A stretch of DNA of 64,000 nucleotides from Amphibacillus jilinensis Y1 (GTDB lineage Bacteria; Bacillota; Bacilli; Bacillales; Amphibacillaceae): positions 785,982 to 849,981 of the forward strand of contig NZ_JH976434.1 in NCBI RefSeq assembly GCF_000306965.1. The letters are read 5' to 3'. Positions 18,222 to 27,824 of this stretch are shown piece after piece; position 1 is the stretch's first letter, and every line of letters starts with the position of its first letter. A model generated the notes under the pieces. That model was not told where the DNA came from. It was given only the letters and a program-made list of their open reading frames with translations, and did not search any database. Both the position numbers and the translations under genes were made by a program.

Positions 18222-18418
18222 TGAGTGAACCCGAATATGAGCGTCCGTTATCATCCACCTCAATCAATTTGCTCTACGCTCTATTTTGAGGAGATGGTTT
18301 ACGAATGATTATCTGTGATAAAACTTCAACATAACCTAAAGCTAAGAAAAGCGGAATGCATTCGTTTATACTTGCTTTTAAGATTCCTTTCGCTCATAGC
18401 GTTTCTATGCTTGCATGC
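18222..18418. other. Non-coding stretch between nagB and the reductase
   Basis: No convincing gene. Small open frames on the plus strand have no ribosome site. The phrase TTATCTGTGATAAAAC here (about 18310-18325) recurs at about 19628-19643 before the ZIP gene, so the two spacers share decayed related sequence. Confidence 0.5.
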
Positions 18419-18460
18419 AAAAAAGGCGAATGAAAAATCAATTGATACATCTCATTCGCC
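18419..18460 (-). terminator. Terminator of the aldo/keto reductase gene
   Basis: On the minus strand GGCGAATGA pairs with TCATTCGCC (18-base loop with its own short stem), followed by TTTTTT. Confidence 0.85.
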
Positions 18461-18504
18461 TTTATCACGATATTTACTTTTGTCCCAAATGCATCCTTGA
18501 TCAC

Positions 18505-19344
18505 TTAGTACTTATTAAATGCATCAGGGTCTGGACCCCGTCGATCATCTTTGTTCATCGCATTAATCTGACTCATTTCCTCAGATGTCAATTCAAAATC
18601 AAACACATCAGCATTGCTAATGATACGGTGTTCTTTAACCGATTTCGGTATCGTTACTACCCCGCTTTGCAAGTCCCATCGAATAATAACTTGTGCGACT
18701 GTTTTATTATGATGCTTCGCAATCTCGGTCAGAATAGGATCATCTAATAGTTCACCTTGTTTTAAAGGTGACCATGCTTCAAGTTGGATATGGTGATCAC
18801 CAGAATACGCACGTAATGGCTCCTGTGTTAAATGCGGGTGAAATTCGACCTGGTTAACCATTGGCACAATTTCACAATCCTTGATTAGCTCGGCTAAATG
18901 GCTTTCTTTGAAATTGCTGACACCAATCGCTCTAATCTTCCCTTCCTTATATAGCTTCTCAAGGGCACGCCATGTCTCTTTGTACTTATTTAATTCTGGA
19001 ACAGGCCAGTGGATTAAGTAAAGATCTAAGTAGTCTAACTGTAAACGCTCTAAGGTAGATTCAAACGCATCTAATGTTGATTGATAACCTTGATCACTAT
19101 TCCATACTTTAGAAGTAATGAATAATTGATCTCGTGCAACATCAGATTGTTTGATTGCTTGCCCCACACCTTCTTCATTTCTATAAACAGCTGCGGTATC
19201 AATGCTGCGATAGCCATTTTCAATTGCTTTTGTCACCGAGTGAATAACTTCATCACCATCCTCTACTTTGAAGACTCCAAGTCCAAGCCAAGGCATTTTC
19301 ACTCCATTATGCAATGTCGTTGTTGATGATAAATCGTTTAACAT
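18505..19344 (-). CDS. Aldo/keto reductase (YvgN/2,5-diketogluconate reductase type)
   Basis: NADPH-dependent carbonyl reductase of about 279 residues with the TIM-barrel motifs of the AKR superfamily. The catalytic tetrad is visible: aspartate in SIDTAAVY and tyrosine in the same motif, lysine in TSKVW, histidine in LIHWPVP. The C-terminal IPKSVKEHRI binds NADP phosphate. Relatives such as B. subtilis YvgN reduce glyoxal and methylglyoxal; the substrate here is not known. GGAGG lies 9 bp before ATG 19344 (a GTG one codon earlier is also possible). Monocistronic. Confidence 0.92.
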   Translation of the reverse strand: MLNDLSSTTTLHNGVKMPWLGLGVFKVEDGDEVIHSVTKAIENGYRSIDTAAVYRNEEGVGQAIKQSDVARDQLFITSKVWNSDQGYQSTLDAFESTLERLQLDYLDLYLIHWPVPELNKYKETWRALEKLYKEGKIRAIGVSNFKESHLAELIKDCEIVPMVNQVEFHPHLTQEPLRAYSGDHHIQLEAWSPLKQGELLDDPILTEIAKHHNKTVAQVIIRWDLQSGVVTIPKSVKEHRIISNADVFDFELTSEEMSQINAMNKDDRRGPDPDAFNKY

Positions 19345-19783
19345 CACAAATGACCTCCTTCATTGTTATATGATTTATTGTCTCACATTTCTAAAAAAAT
19401 GAAAAAGAATTTAAACTTTACATGCTTGGCTAAGGGGTGTCGTTGGCTGATAAACATTTCAATCCGTTAGACATTTGGATTCGGTGTCGTCTATTTACTG
19501 ATGATCAATCCTTTATTATCCGATTGAATGTTACGACTTTCTATCGCTGGGCGTTTTTGTTCTTCTCACACTAACGGGATGTTGACTGGATCACGATCCC
19601 GACACGACCAGGCGTTTGACGGACGGTTATCTGTGATAAAAACATTGCATAATGCGAAGGCTAGACTTAAAATGTATATAGATTCGAAAGTTGCTTGCAG
19701 GAAACATTTAAGACGATGCACAATTTCTAACTGCACGCCTATACTAAAGATAGAACTCGAAATCAAGAAAGGATTTCATACTT
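19345..19783. other. Spacer before the ZIP transporter gene
   Basis: About 440 bp with no believable gene. An imperfect inverted repeat, CATTTCAATCCG...CGATTGAATG, spans about 19455-19530. The promoter for the ZIP gene must lie here, but I see no strong one. Confidence 0.5.
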
Positions 19784-20593
19784 ATGGACGAAAATTTACT
19801 ACTTGCATTTGGATTAACATTATTTGCTGGTTTAGCAACAGGTATCGGCAGTATACTTGCTTTTTTCACCTCCACAACGAACACTAAGTTCTTGTCTTTC
19901 TCACTTGGATTCTCAGCAGGTGTGATGATTTATGTTTCAATGGTTGAGATCTTTTTTAAAGCTCAAGAATCATTAATAGCAGAGCTTGGCCAAGTACGCG
20001 GTTCTTGGATGACCGTAATTGGTTTTTTTGGTGGAATGTTGTTAATTGCACTTATTGATCGATTTATCCCAAAGCAAGGTAACCCTCATGAAGTTAAGAA
20101 AATAGAGGATATGGATAAAAGACCCACACAGGTAAATGATCCAAGTCTATTAAAAATGGGGACGTTTACTGCACTGGCGATTGCGATTCATAATTTCCCC
20201 GAAGGCATTGCGACATTTACAGCTACCCTTCAAGATCCGGGCTTAGGCGTTGCCATTGCCATTGCCATAGCGATTCACAACATACCTGAGGGCATTGCCA
20301 TCTCCGTTCCCATCTATTATGCAACAGGCAGCAAGAAGAAAGCATTTAAACTATCTTTCTTATCCGGCTTAGCTGAACCTGCGGGGGCGATACTCGCCTA
20401 CCTCATTTTAATGCCTTTCTTAACAGAAACACTATTCGGTGTTGTTTTTGCCGGTGTCGCTGGTATCATGATTTTCATCTCATTGGATGAGCTACTTCCG
20501 GCTGCTAAACGTTACGATGAAACACACACATCGATCTATGGTCTTATTGCTGGGATGGCCGTTATGGCACTGAGCTTATTATTACTCATTTAG
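19784..20593 (+). CDS. zupT: ZIP-family metal transporter (ZupT type)
   Basis: 269-residue inner-membrane importer of zinc or other divalent metals with eight predicted helices. Helices IV and V carry the two metal-site motifs HNFPEG (about 132) and HNIPEG (about 163), the hallmark of the ZupT group. A charged cytoplasmic loop (about 95-120) separates helices III and IV. AAGAAAGGA precedes the ATG. It ends at a bidirectional terminator shared with the convergent ric gene. ZupT has broad metal specificity, so the ion imported is uncertain. Confidence 0.93.
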   Translation: MDENLLLAFGLTLFAGLATGIGSILAFFTSTTNTKFLSFSLGFSAGVMIYVSMVEIFFKAQESLIAELGQVRGSWMTVIGFFGGMLLIALIDRFIPKQGNPHEVKKIEDMDKRPTQVNDPSLLKMGTFTALAIAIHNFPEGIATFTATLQDPGLGVAIAIAIAIHNIPEGIAISVPIYYATGSKKKAFKLSFLSGLAEPAGAILAYLILMPFLTETLFGVVFAGVAGIMIFISLDELLPAAKRYDETHTSIYGLIAGMAVMALSLLLLI

Positions 20594-20597
20594 TCAT

Positions 20598-20640
20598 GAA
20601 AAGAGGGTCTGTATCAAAACGATTGATACAGACCCTCTTT
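20598..20640. terminator. Bidirectional terminator between zupT and ric
   Basis: AAAGAGGGTCTGTATCAA pairs with TTGATACAGACCCTCTTT over about 17 bp with A and T runs on both sides. Confidence 0.93.
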
Positions 20641-20642
20641 CG

Positions 20643-21335
20643 TTAACTTTTTAATAAAATATGATTCTCTAAATAGATGTGTTGAAGTGTATTGTTCTCT
20701 AGTTCTGCAAGGCGCGCATAAGTTATCCGATAAGAATTACATGCGCCTTCAGGTGGGGTGAAAGCATTTGTCAGATCGCGCATTTCTTTCAATAGCTCCC
20801 CTACTCTTTGGTGCTCTTCTTCCATTTGGCCATTTAATGTTTCTATGTCTCGCTTAAGTTGTGCATCACCCGTTTGCTCATATTCACGTATAAGAGGAAA
20901 AAGCTCTTGCTCTTCTGTCACTAGATGAGGCTCAATCTCTGCTTTAAATGCATGAAAGTTTTGATAAAGCTGTTTTAAATGTGGATGATTACTGCCGTGC
21001 ACCCGAAAAATTTTAGTTACGAATTGGCTAAGCGGATCAAGTTCTTGCTCTAAATAGCGATGATGGCGTTCGACAATATGTGTGATAAGCTCTGTGTGCG
21101 AGACTACCGTCCAGTCTATATTTTGATGGCCTGCTTCCTGCCATTCTTGATATGCTTTGTTCAATGTATCCATAACGGCTTGACCATCAATGTTTTGCCT
21201 TTTTTCAAATACAGCTTGTAACGGCTGATCTCCCCCACAACAAAAATCAATCCGTGCTTCTTTAAATAAATCGCTCGCTTTTGGAAATGCCTTAACGACC
21301 TCTGCCGGTGTATGTTCAACGCGAAATGTATCCAT
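20643..21335 (-). CDS. ric: Iron-sulfur cluster repair di-iron protein (RIC/ScdA/YtfE)
   Basis: Repairs iron-sulfur centres damaged by nitric oxide or oxidants. About 230 residues: an N-terminal ScdA domain with the DFCCGG cysteine motif (about 30) and a C-terminal hemerythrin-like domain whose di-iron ligands lie in HHRYLEQELD, HPHLKQ, HLVTEEQELFP and EEEHQRVG. AGGAGG lies 9 bp before ATG 21335; a longer in-frame start at 21377 has no ribosome site. An FNR/DNR-type palindrome at 21396-21409 suggests induction by nitric oxide or oxygen limitation. Confidence 0.94.
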   Translation of the reverse strand: MDTFRVEHTPAEVVKAFPKASDLFKEARIDFCCGGDQPLQAVFEKRQNIDGQAVMDTLNKAYQEWQEAGHQNIDWTVVSHTELITHIVERHHRYLEQELDPLSQFVTKIFRVHGSNHPHLKQLYQNFHAFKAEIEPHLVTEEQELFPLIREYEQTGDAQLKRDIETLNGQMEEEHQRVGELLKEMRDLTNAFTPPEGACNSYRITYARLAELENNTLQHIYLENHILLKS

Positions 21336-21395
21336 AAAATATAACCTCCTAAAGAAATGGTCATTAAAAGATAACACAAATATTTAGGAGGATCG

Positions 21396-21409
21396 GTGAT
21401 CTCGATCAC
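21396..21409. promoter_or_regulatory. CRP/FNR-family box before ric
   Basis: GTGATctcgATCAC matches the TGAT-N4-ATCA pattern of FNR/DNR/ArcR-type regulators and lies about 60 bp before the ric start. Confidence 0.5.
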
Positions 21410-21457
21410 TTTTTCTAGCATAATGCCTACTGAAGGCATGGTAAACGATCGATAACA

Positions 21458-23806
21458 CTACTCCGCATTTACTTCATGAACTTTATAAAAATCATACAAA
21501 GGTGCGGGCACTTCTTTAAGAAAAGCTGAAACACCGTCAATCGCAATGACTGTGAGTGCATGCATTGCGCGCGTACAAGCCGTGTACAAGAGGTTTCTAT
21601 CCAATTCAGTAACATATTGATCGACCGAAGCATCATAAACAACCACCGCGTCAAATTCTATCCCTTTTGCTAAATAAGCTGGGAGCACTTGAATACCTTG
21701 TTTAAAAGTATGTGTTTCCGTCCCGACAAAGTGAACATCTTGGTAAGATTGCTTTAGTAGCTTAGCTAAACGCTTGGCCGCTTCCTTGTTTTTTGTAATA
21801 ACAGCGATATTTTGATCGGCATGGTTTAAGTAATCACTAATAGCCGTATAGAGTTTATACTCTGCAATGGTTTCATTATCAACTTCGATAACAACAGGCA
21901 TCTCTCCTTCTCGATTAAACGGCTCGATCTGATTTCCGTTCGGCATAAACGACCGCGTAAATTCGACAATCGGCCGTGTTGATCGATAACTTCTCAACAA
22001 TGTGATCCGTTCAACGTGATGATCCTCTTGATCTATCAAAACATTTTGATCTGTCATCGCATGATAGTAAATCGCCTGATTGATATCACCCAAAAGTGTC
22101 ATTCGACTATTTGGATAAATATGGGCTAAATAGCGCAATTGAAAGGGAGAATAATCCTGTGCTTCATCCAAGAAAATATATTTAATCGCACGATTGGCTT
22201 CAAATCCCATAAGCATACGTTCAAAATAGAGAAATGGTGTCGCATCCTCCCATGTTAAAAAGTTATCTTTAATACGTTTTATTGTAGAATCACTAATGGC
22301 TTGCCACTCTAATTTTGTTAATGGTTGATCAACGTCAGCTTGCTCGAACAGTTGAAGATATGTTTTCTTTGTATCCATAAAGTAAAACCGTTTAATTTTT
22401 TTACGTAATGGCTTTAGTTGTTCTCTAATCACTTTCCGTTTTAAATAATCCGTTTCTTTATCGACATCATGATAGGTTTCCATGTCCTCACTTGATTCTT
22501 CCTCGAGAGCTTGGTAAGCTTCTTGAAAATCTTCCTTACTTAGGAGCTCGATCTCATTTTCAACCCACTTTGCTTTCATATACTGACGTTCTTGTTTCTT
22601 CAATTCTGCTAATATCCACTGTGACATCTTTTCTAAACGAACTTGAATGGGCGTCGCATTTGAAAAACTGTAAAAATAACGCGTTAGTTCGGTTTTAGAT
22701 AAAAGTAAATCGCTTCGAAAACGAATATTTCGAAAGACGATTCCACTTTCCTTTAAATGTTCTAAAAAATGATCAACATGGCGCTTGAATAACTCACTTG
22801 ATTTATAACGCATACCTACTAGACGCTCATTTGCTTCGTTATCGCTATTTGCCAAAGCAAATTCTAACTGTTCAAATGGCGATTCAATCACAAAACGTCT
22901 ACCTAGCTGCTGTTCAATATAATGATAAAACGTCATTTGTTTAATATTATCTTCGCCTAGTTCCGGTAATACACGCGAGACATAACTGTTAAACAAAGGA
23001 TTGGGTGAAAATAAAATCATTTGATCTGCTGTTAACTGTTCACGGTAACGATATAATAAATAAGCGACACGTTGTAATGCAGCAGATGTTTTCCCACTGC
23101 CCGCTACCCCTTGAACAACAAGCATTTTGCTTTTTTCATTGCGAATAATTTTATTTTGTTCGCGCTGAATCGTGGCAACAATACTCTTCATTGTCGTATC
23201 CGATGACTTGCCAAGCACAGATTGTAAGAGATGATCACCAATGGTCAATCCCGTGTCAAACATACCTGTTAGTTCACCCTGCTTAATCACATATTGCCTT
23301 TTTAAAGTCATTTCACCTTCAACTTGCTGATCAATCGCTTGGTAACTCGCACGACCCGGTGGATAGTCATAATACATACTTGAGATCGGCGCACGCCAAT
23401 CATAAACGAGAAATGCTTCTTCCTTCTCATCCATTAATGATGACGTCCCAATATATATACGTTCTTCCGTTTGTTCGCCTGCTTCTATAAAGTCGATTCT
23501 GCCAAAATAAGGTGTCTCTCTTAGACGTAATAATTTATCTAATTGCTGGGACAACTGACCATGACTACGTTCTCTTTCTGATAAAAACTCAGCTTGTTGC
23601 TTCAAACTTGCTTGTGTTTCAATGGCATCGTCTAATTCTGTTAAATTGACTGTGACATCATCCCAAAAGTCTTTTCTTATATCAATAACACGATCCTTTA
23701 ATGTTTTCATATAAGCGGTTAAACGACTTATTTTCCGATCAATATAGTTACTGACTCGCTTCACACGCTGATATTCTTCTTGCCAATCCTTTTCATGTTT
23801 GGTCAT
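21458..23806 (-). CDS. helD: HelD, UvrD-like RNA polymerase recycling ATPase
   Basis: Superfamily 1 helicase-like ATPase that binds RNA polymerase and frees it from stalled or terminated complexes. About 782 residues. The N-terminal coiled coil (about 1-110) that enters the secondary channel is followed by the Walker A motif GVAGSGKTSAA (about 235), an inserted arm, the Walker B-like FLDEAQDYSPFQ (about 560) and the late helicase motif TRAMHAL. ATG 23806 has GAGGAG 8 bp upstream; the in-frame GTG at 23815 is less well placed. Monocistronic. Confidence 0.93.
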   Translation of the reverse strand: MTKHEKDWQEEYQRVKRVSNYIDRKISRLTAYMKTLKDRVIDIRKDFWDDVTVNLTELDDAIETQASLKQQAEFLSERERSHGQLSQQLDKLLRLRETPYFGRIDFIEAGEQTEERIYIGTSSLMDEKEEAFLVYDWRAPISSMYYDYPPGRASYQAIDQQVEGEMTLKRQYVIKQGELTGMFDTGLTIGDHLLQSVLGKSSDTTMKSIVATIQREQNKIIRNEKSKMLVVQGVAGSGKTSAALQRVAYLLYRYREQLTADQMILFSPNPLFNSYVSRVLPELGEDNIKQMTFYHYIEQQLGRRFVIESPFEQLEFALANSDNEANERLVGMRYKSSELFKRHVDHFLEHLKESGIVFRNIRFRSDLLLSKTELTRYFYSFSNATPIQVRLEKMSQWILAELKKQERQYMKAKWVENEIELLSKEDFQEAYQALEEESSEDMETYHDVDKETDYLKRKVIREQLKPLRKKIKRFYFMDTKKTYLQLFEQADVDQPLTKLEWQAISDSTIKRIKDNFLTWEDATPFLYFERMLMGFEANRAIKYIFLDEAQDYSPFQLRYLAHIYPNSRMTLLGDINQAIYYHAMTDQNVLIDQEDHHVERITLLRSYRSTRPIVEFTRSFMPNGNQIEPFNREGEMPVVIEVDNETIAEYKLYTAISDYLNHADQNIAVITKNKEAAKRLAKLLKQSYQDVHFVGTETHTFKQGIQVLPAYLAKGIEFDAVVVYDASVDQYVTELDRNLLYTACTRAMHALTVIAIDGVSAFLKEVPAPLYDFYKVHEVNAE

Positions 23807-23977
23807 GTGTTTCACTCCTCTATTACCAAAACCTGTCGTCGCTAAGCGACACCTTACTTTTACACTCTATTCTACGTGATTATCCCCAAAAAAACTAGAA
23901 AAAAGCGGTTGTTGCAAAAGTCTTTCTTCCTGCTTGCAAATACGTTATCATATATATTTAGAGAGACGAAAGATTTT

Positions 23978-25210
23978 TTGAAAGAAGGGGTTATCATTCA
24001 AGAACAGCAATTAGTTAAACGAAATGTTGCCATCATGTGGTTTGCCAATTTTTTTATCGCTGGTAGCATCACAATGGTTCAACCTTTTTTATCGCTTTAT
24101 ATTGATTCATTAGGGGATTATTCAGCTAGCTATGTTCAAACATGGTCAGGGTTAATCTTTAGTATCACTTTTGTTACAGCCTTTATCTTTTCTCCTATTT
24201 GGGGAAAGGTTGGTGATCGTTTTGGTCGTAAGCCAATATTAGTCGTTTTTGCTTTTGGATTAGGGATTTCTTTGTTTTTAATGGGCTTTGTCACTTCGAT
24301 TGTCCAGCTCTTTTTCTTACGGATGTTTATGGGGGTTTTCACTGGTTTTATTTCAATGTCACAAGCTTTAATTTCAACACAAACATCAAAGCGCGTCGCT
24401 GGACAGGTATTAGGTACATTACAGACTGGAAGCATAACAGGCACATTATTAGGTCCATTGATTGGTGGAGCACTGGCTGATTTATTTGGTTATTCTGCTA
24501 CTTTTCAATGGCTGGCTTTTGTGTTGCTTTTTGCTAGTTTCCTCGTTCTTTTTGGTGTCAAAGAATTTCGCATTCAAGAAGAAGAACAACCGATTCACTA
24601 TTCAAGTCGACAAGTATTGTTGCATATCCTTAGACACCCGATGTTATTGATCGTGATGTTTATGTCGATGATTGTTCAAGTTGCTAATTTTAGTGTGCAA
24701 CCGATATTGTCTTTGTTTGTTGGCGACATTCACGGATCGGCTAATATTGCCTTTTTCTCGGGCCTTGCCTTTTCATCAGCTGGTCTGGGTAATTTGTTAA
24801 TGGCACGTAAATGGGGAACCATTGGAGATCAGGTCGGTTACATTAAAGTATTGACAATCTTATTATTTGCTGCTGGCATTATCTATTTCCCAGCTGGATT
24901 TGTGACAAACCTTTGGCAATTAATTATCTTACGTTTTCTACTGGGTATTACCATTGGTGGTATTATCCCCATAAGAATTGCATATATACGCCAAGAAGCA
25001 CCGATTTCAATGCAAGGGGAAGTGCTTGGTTACAATACAAGCCTACGCTTTTTCGGCAATATGATTGGTCCAATGCTAGGGGGAACAATCAGTGCTTATT
25101 TCGGGTATTCAGCTGTCTTCATCTTAACAAGTGCATTATTATTGTTAAGTGGTATCATTATGGCTGTCGCACAACGTCGCCATCCTGAACTTGTACCTAA
25201 TCATGCTTGA
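23978..25210 (+). CDS. Major facilitator superfamily multidrug exporter
   Basis: About 410 residues with 12 predicted helices. The MFS signature between helices 2 and 3 is GKVGDRFGRKPILV, and motif C (TGTLLGPLIGGALADLFGYS) marks drug:proton antiporters. The substrate is unknown. The start is unclear: the frame opens at a GTG at 23876, but TTG 23978 is the nearest ordinary start and has a weak site. The strong AAGAAGGGG at 23982-23990 is correctly spaced only for ATT/ATC codons at 23993-23998. Ends at a terminator shared with ridA. Confidence 0.88.
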   Translation: MKEGVIIQEQQLVKRNVAIMWFANFFIAGSITMVQPFLSLYIDSLGDYSASYVQTWSGLIFSITFVTAFIFSPIWGKVGDRFGRKPILVVFAFGLGISLFLMGFVTSIVQLFFLRMFMGVFTGFISMSQALISTQTSKRVAGQVLGTLQTGSITGTLLGPLIGGALADLFGYSATFQWLAFVLLFASFLVLFGVKEFRIQEEEQPIHYSSRQVLLHILRHPMLLIVMFMSMIVQVANFSVQPILSLFVGDIHGSANIAFFSGLAFSSAGLGNLLMARKWGTIGDQVGYIKVLTILLFAAGIIYFPAGFVTNLWQLIILRFLLGITIGGIIPIRIAYIRQEAPISMQGEVLGYNTSLRFFGNMIGPMLGGTISAYFGYSAVFILTSALLLLSGIIMAVAQRRHPELVPNHA

Positions 25211-25254
25211 TCTAATGGCATCATTGTTGTGTTCTTAACTATTATATAGTCATA

Positions 25255-25290
25255 CAAAAGCCAACATCGCTCATGGATGTTGGCTTTTGT
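25255..25290. terminator. Bidirectional terminator between MFS gene and ridA
   Basis: AAAAGCCAACATC pairs with GATGTTGGCTTTT around a short loop, with A and T runs on either side. Confidence 0.93.
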
Positions 25291-25291
25291 A

Positions 25292-25672
25292 TTACCTTCT
25301 TGCAATAACGTCCATTTCTACTTTAACACCTTTAGGAAGTTGACTCACTTCAACTGTCGCGCGAGCAGGATAAGGCGCTGTTAGAAACTCAGCATACGTC
25401 TCATTTAACGTAGCAAAGTCATTCATATCGGTTAAATAAATCGTAAACTTTGCGACATGTTCAAATGTTAAATTGGCTTGTTTTAAAACAGCAGCTAAAT
25501 TTTTCATCACTTGAACCGTCTGCTCTTTTATCCCCCCTGCTACAACTTCCATCGTGTTTGGATCAAGTGGAATTTGCCCTGAAACAAATACAAGATCACC
25601 CAAATCAATGGCTTGTGAATAAGGTCCAATTGCTTCAGGTGCCTGATTGGTCTGAATCGCTTTACGTGTCAT
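25292..25672 (-). CDS. ridA: RidA, reactive enamine/imine deaminase
   Basis: Hydrolyses 2-aminoacrylate and similar reactive intermediates made by PLP enzymes. About 126 residues. Signature parts: IGPYSQA near residue 16, VSGQIPLDP (about 31), and the catalytic arginine in YPARATVEV (about 103). AAAGGAG lies 7 bp before ATG 25672; the in-frame ATG at 25696 has no ribosome site. Monocistronic. Confidence 0.95.
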   Translation of the reverse strand: MTRKAIQTNQAPEAIGPYSQAIDLGDLVFVSGQIPLDPNTMEVVAGGIKEQTVQVMKNLAAVLKQANLTFEHVAKFTIYLTDMNDFATLNETYAEFLTAPYPARATVEVSQLPKGVKVEMDVIARR

Positions 25673-25804
25673 AAGTATGACTCCTTTGTTATTCATTTTG
25701 TTGTTAGCATTTTACCACACTACCGTTTTTTTAGTAAACTAATGATGTTGGGTTTACATTTAATGACCAAGGGAATACAGCGCTATATAGGAAGGGTGAT
25801 CAAA

Positions 25805-26203
25805 TTGTTTAAAACATTTACATTAAAAACAAATAAGCATAGTGACATGATCGAGATTACCAATCAAATTCAACAATGGCTAACTGAAGAGCTAGTTGAT
25901 AGCGGCGTAATTGTTGTTTCCTCCATGCACACAACTGCAGGTATCACTGTTAACGAAAATGCCGATCCCGATGTCAAAACAGATTTTTTGCGAAGGCTTG
26001 AGGAAGTCTATCCATGGGAGCACAAAAAAGATCGTCATATGGAAGGTAATACTGCAGCACATTTAAAGACCAGTACAGTTGGACATGCTCAAACGATCGT
26101 TATTGATAAAGGTCAGCTAGTCCTTGGTACATGGCAAGGTATCTATTTTTGTGAATTTGATGGTCCTCGTTCACGTCAATTTCATGTGAAAGTACTGCGC
26201 TGA
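25805..26203 (+). CDS. YjbQ family protein (UPF0047)
   Basis: About 132 residues; the conserved [16 protein letters not shown] (about 42-57), EGNTAAHLK and [15 protein letters not shown] segments place it firmly in the YjbQ/UPF0047 family. Members show weak thiamin-phosphate-synthase-like activity in vitro, but their role is not settled. The likely start is TTG 25805, 6-8 bp after GGAAGGGTG; in-frame ATGs further upstream lack sites. Followed by a terminator shared with the arabinofuranosidase operon. Confidence 0.88.
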   Translation: MFKTFTLKTNKHSDMIEITNQIQQWLTEELVDSGVIVVSSMHTTAGITVNENADPDVKTDFLRRLEEVYPWEHKKDRHMEGNTAAHLKTSTVGHAQTIVIDKGQLVLGTWQGIYFCEFDGPRSRQFHVKVLR

Positions 26204-26280
26204 TTCATTCAACTAACAATAGTGGGAGGAAAACAGTGAAGATTCCTTTCATCCCCACTGTCATAGCTCTGTTTCACATA

Positions 26281-26310
26281 AAGAAGACAAGGTTTTCACC
26301 TAGTCTTCTT
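26281..26310. terminator. Terminator between yjbQ and the arabinan operon
   Basis: AAGAAGAC-AAGGT pairs with ACCTAGTCTTCTT through a GAAA/TTTC loop region. Both strands read as a stem-loop; it ends the long 34.4-26.3 kb operon. Confidence 0.8.
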
Positions 26311-26330
26311 GTTAACTTCTATTTGAATGC

Positions 26331-27812
26331 CTATATTGTTACCTTAAGAACGACAACAGACATTGGTGGTAAAGTGACCTTTAATCCCCCGCCTTTGTTT
26401 TCAAATGCTGTAAATGCAACCGGCTTAACTTTATCTGGATTGTCAAATGTATTATGATCATTCATTTTTTCTGAAGTAATCACTTCTCCAGATACGTTGG
26501 CAAAATCAACACCGCGAATGTCAAAGTCAATTTCTGCTTGGTGATCTTTGTCCGCATTTGTCAAACTAATATGAATAGACCCGTCTTTGGCTTTTGAAGC
26601 AGACCCATTCACTTGTGGATACGCTGCTCCATCTACTTCTAACATTTTTGTGTCAATATCTAATGCGATTCTTTCGGCATCTTGATGGACTTTATACATT
26701 TTGAAAACGTGATAGGTTGGCGTTAATAACAGCTTGTCTTCTTCTGTTAACACCATCGCTTGAATAACATTAACCATCTGGGCAATATTTGCCATCTTAA
26801 TACGATCATTATGATTATTGAAGATATTTAATGACACACCTGCAATCACCGCATCACGCACTGTGTTTTGTTGATATAGAAAACCTGGATTGGTTCCTGG
26901 CTCGACATCATACCATGCGCCCCATTCATCAACAATCATCGCTACACGCTTTTCAGGATCATATTTATCCATAATGGTACTGTGTTTTTCAATTAATTCT
27001 TCAATATAGTATGCCTTTTGCATCGATATTTCCCACTCTTTATCATCAAAACGAACGGCGTCACCCTTGTTCCAGAAGCCGCCTGGATGGACATAATAGT
27101 GTAAGCTCAAGCCATCCATCATTTGATTAGCTTCGCGCATTAGCGTTTCTGTCCATTGATAATCAGCGACATTTGCTCCTCCTGCGATTTTGAAAATTTT
27201 ATTGTCGCCATAGTTGCGGACATATGTTTGGAAACGTCGGTATAAATCAGCATAGTATTGGGGCCGCATATTGCCGCCACAACCCCAGTTTTCATTACCG
27301 ACACCAAAGTATTTAACGTTCCACGGTTTTTCTTGGCCATTTTCTTTACGCCAATTTGCCATTGGTGACTCACCATCAAATGTCATGTATTCAACCCATT
27401 CTGACATCTCCTGTACCGTTCCACTACCTACATTGCCATTAATATAAGGCTCTGTCTCAAGTAACTCACATAATTTCATAAATTCATGTGTACCGAAGTG
27501 ATTATTTTCAACAACACCACCCCAATGTGTATTGACCATGCGCTTTCGCTCTTGTCTGGGTCCAACGCCATCTTTCCAATGATATTCATCGGCAAAACAG
27601 CCACCCGGCCAACGCAGCACAGGAATATTAAGATTTTTTAAAGCAGCTAATACATCATTGCGAATACCATTCGTATTTGGGATGAGTGAATCTTCTCCTA
27701 CCCATAATCCTTCATATATACATCTGCCTAAGTGTTCAGCAAACTGACCATAAATATTCTTATCAATTTTCCCTCTTGACACATCAGCATTTAAAACGAC
27801 TTTTGTTCCCAT
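26331..27812 (-). CDS. GH51 alpha-L-arabinofuranosidase (second copy)
   Basis: Retaining exo-enzyme that releases terminal alpha-L-arabinofuranose from arabinan or arabinoxylan fragments. 493 residues: TIM barrel with the acid/base glutamate in GVGNENWG (about 175) and the nucleophile in IVDEWGAWY (about 295), then a C-terminal beta-sandwich. No signal peptide, so it acts in the cytoplasm on imported oligosaccharides. Only distantly similar to the other GH51 in the operon, so the two probably differ in linkage preference. AGAGGTG lies 7 bp before the ATG. Last gene of the operon. Confidence 0.93.
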   Translation of the reverse strand: MGTKVVLNADVSRGKIDKNIYGQFAEHLGRCIYEGLWVGEDSLIPNTNGIRNDVLAALKNLNIPVLRWPGGCFADEYHWKDGVGPRQERKRMVNTHWGGVVENNHFGTHEFMKLCELLETEPYINGNVGSGTVQEMSEWVEYMTFDGESPMANWRKENGQEKPWNVKYFGVGNENWGCGGNMRPQYYADLYRRFQTYVRNYGDNKIFKIAGGANVADYQWTETLMREANQMMDGLSLHYYVHPGGFWNKGDAVRFDDKEWEISMQKAYYIEELIEKHSTIMDKYDPEKRVAMIVDEWGAWYDVEPGTNPGFLYQQNTVRDAVIAGVSLNIFNNHNDRIKMANIAQMVNVIQAMVLTEEDKLLLTPTYHVFKMYKVHQDAERIALDIDTKMLEVDGAAYPQVNGSASKAKDGSIHISLTNADKDHQAEIDFDIRGVDFANVSGEVITSEKMNDHNTFDNPDKVKPVAFTAFENKGGGLKVTLPPMSVVVLKVTI

Positions 27813-27824
27813 GTTAGCACCTCT

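Noticed and set aside
18315..18747. Short plus-strand frames antisense to the aldo/keto reductase end
   Set aside because: They cover a terminator and the opposite strand of a well-supported gene.
19528..19887. Plus-strand open frame of 119 codons
   Set aside because: Overlaps the start of the ZIP transporter gene out of frame, with no ribosome site and unusual composition.
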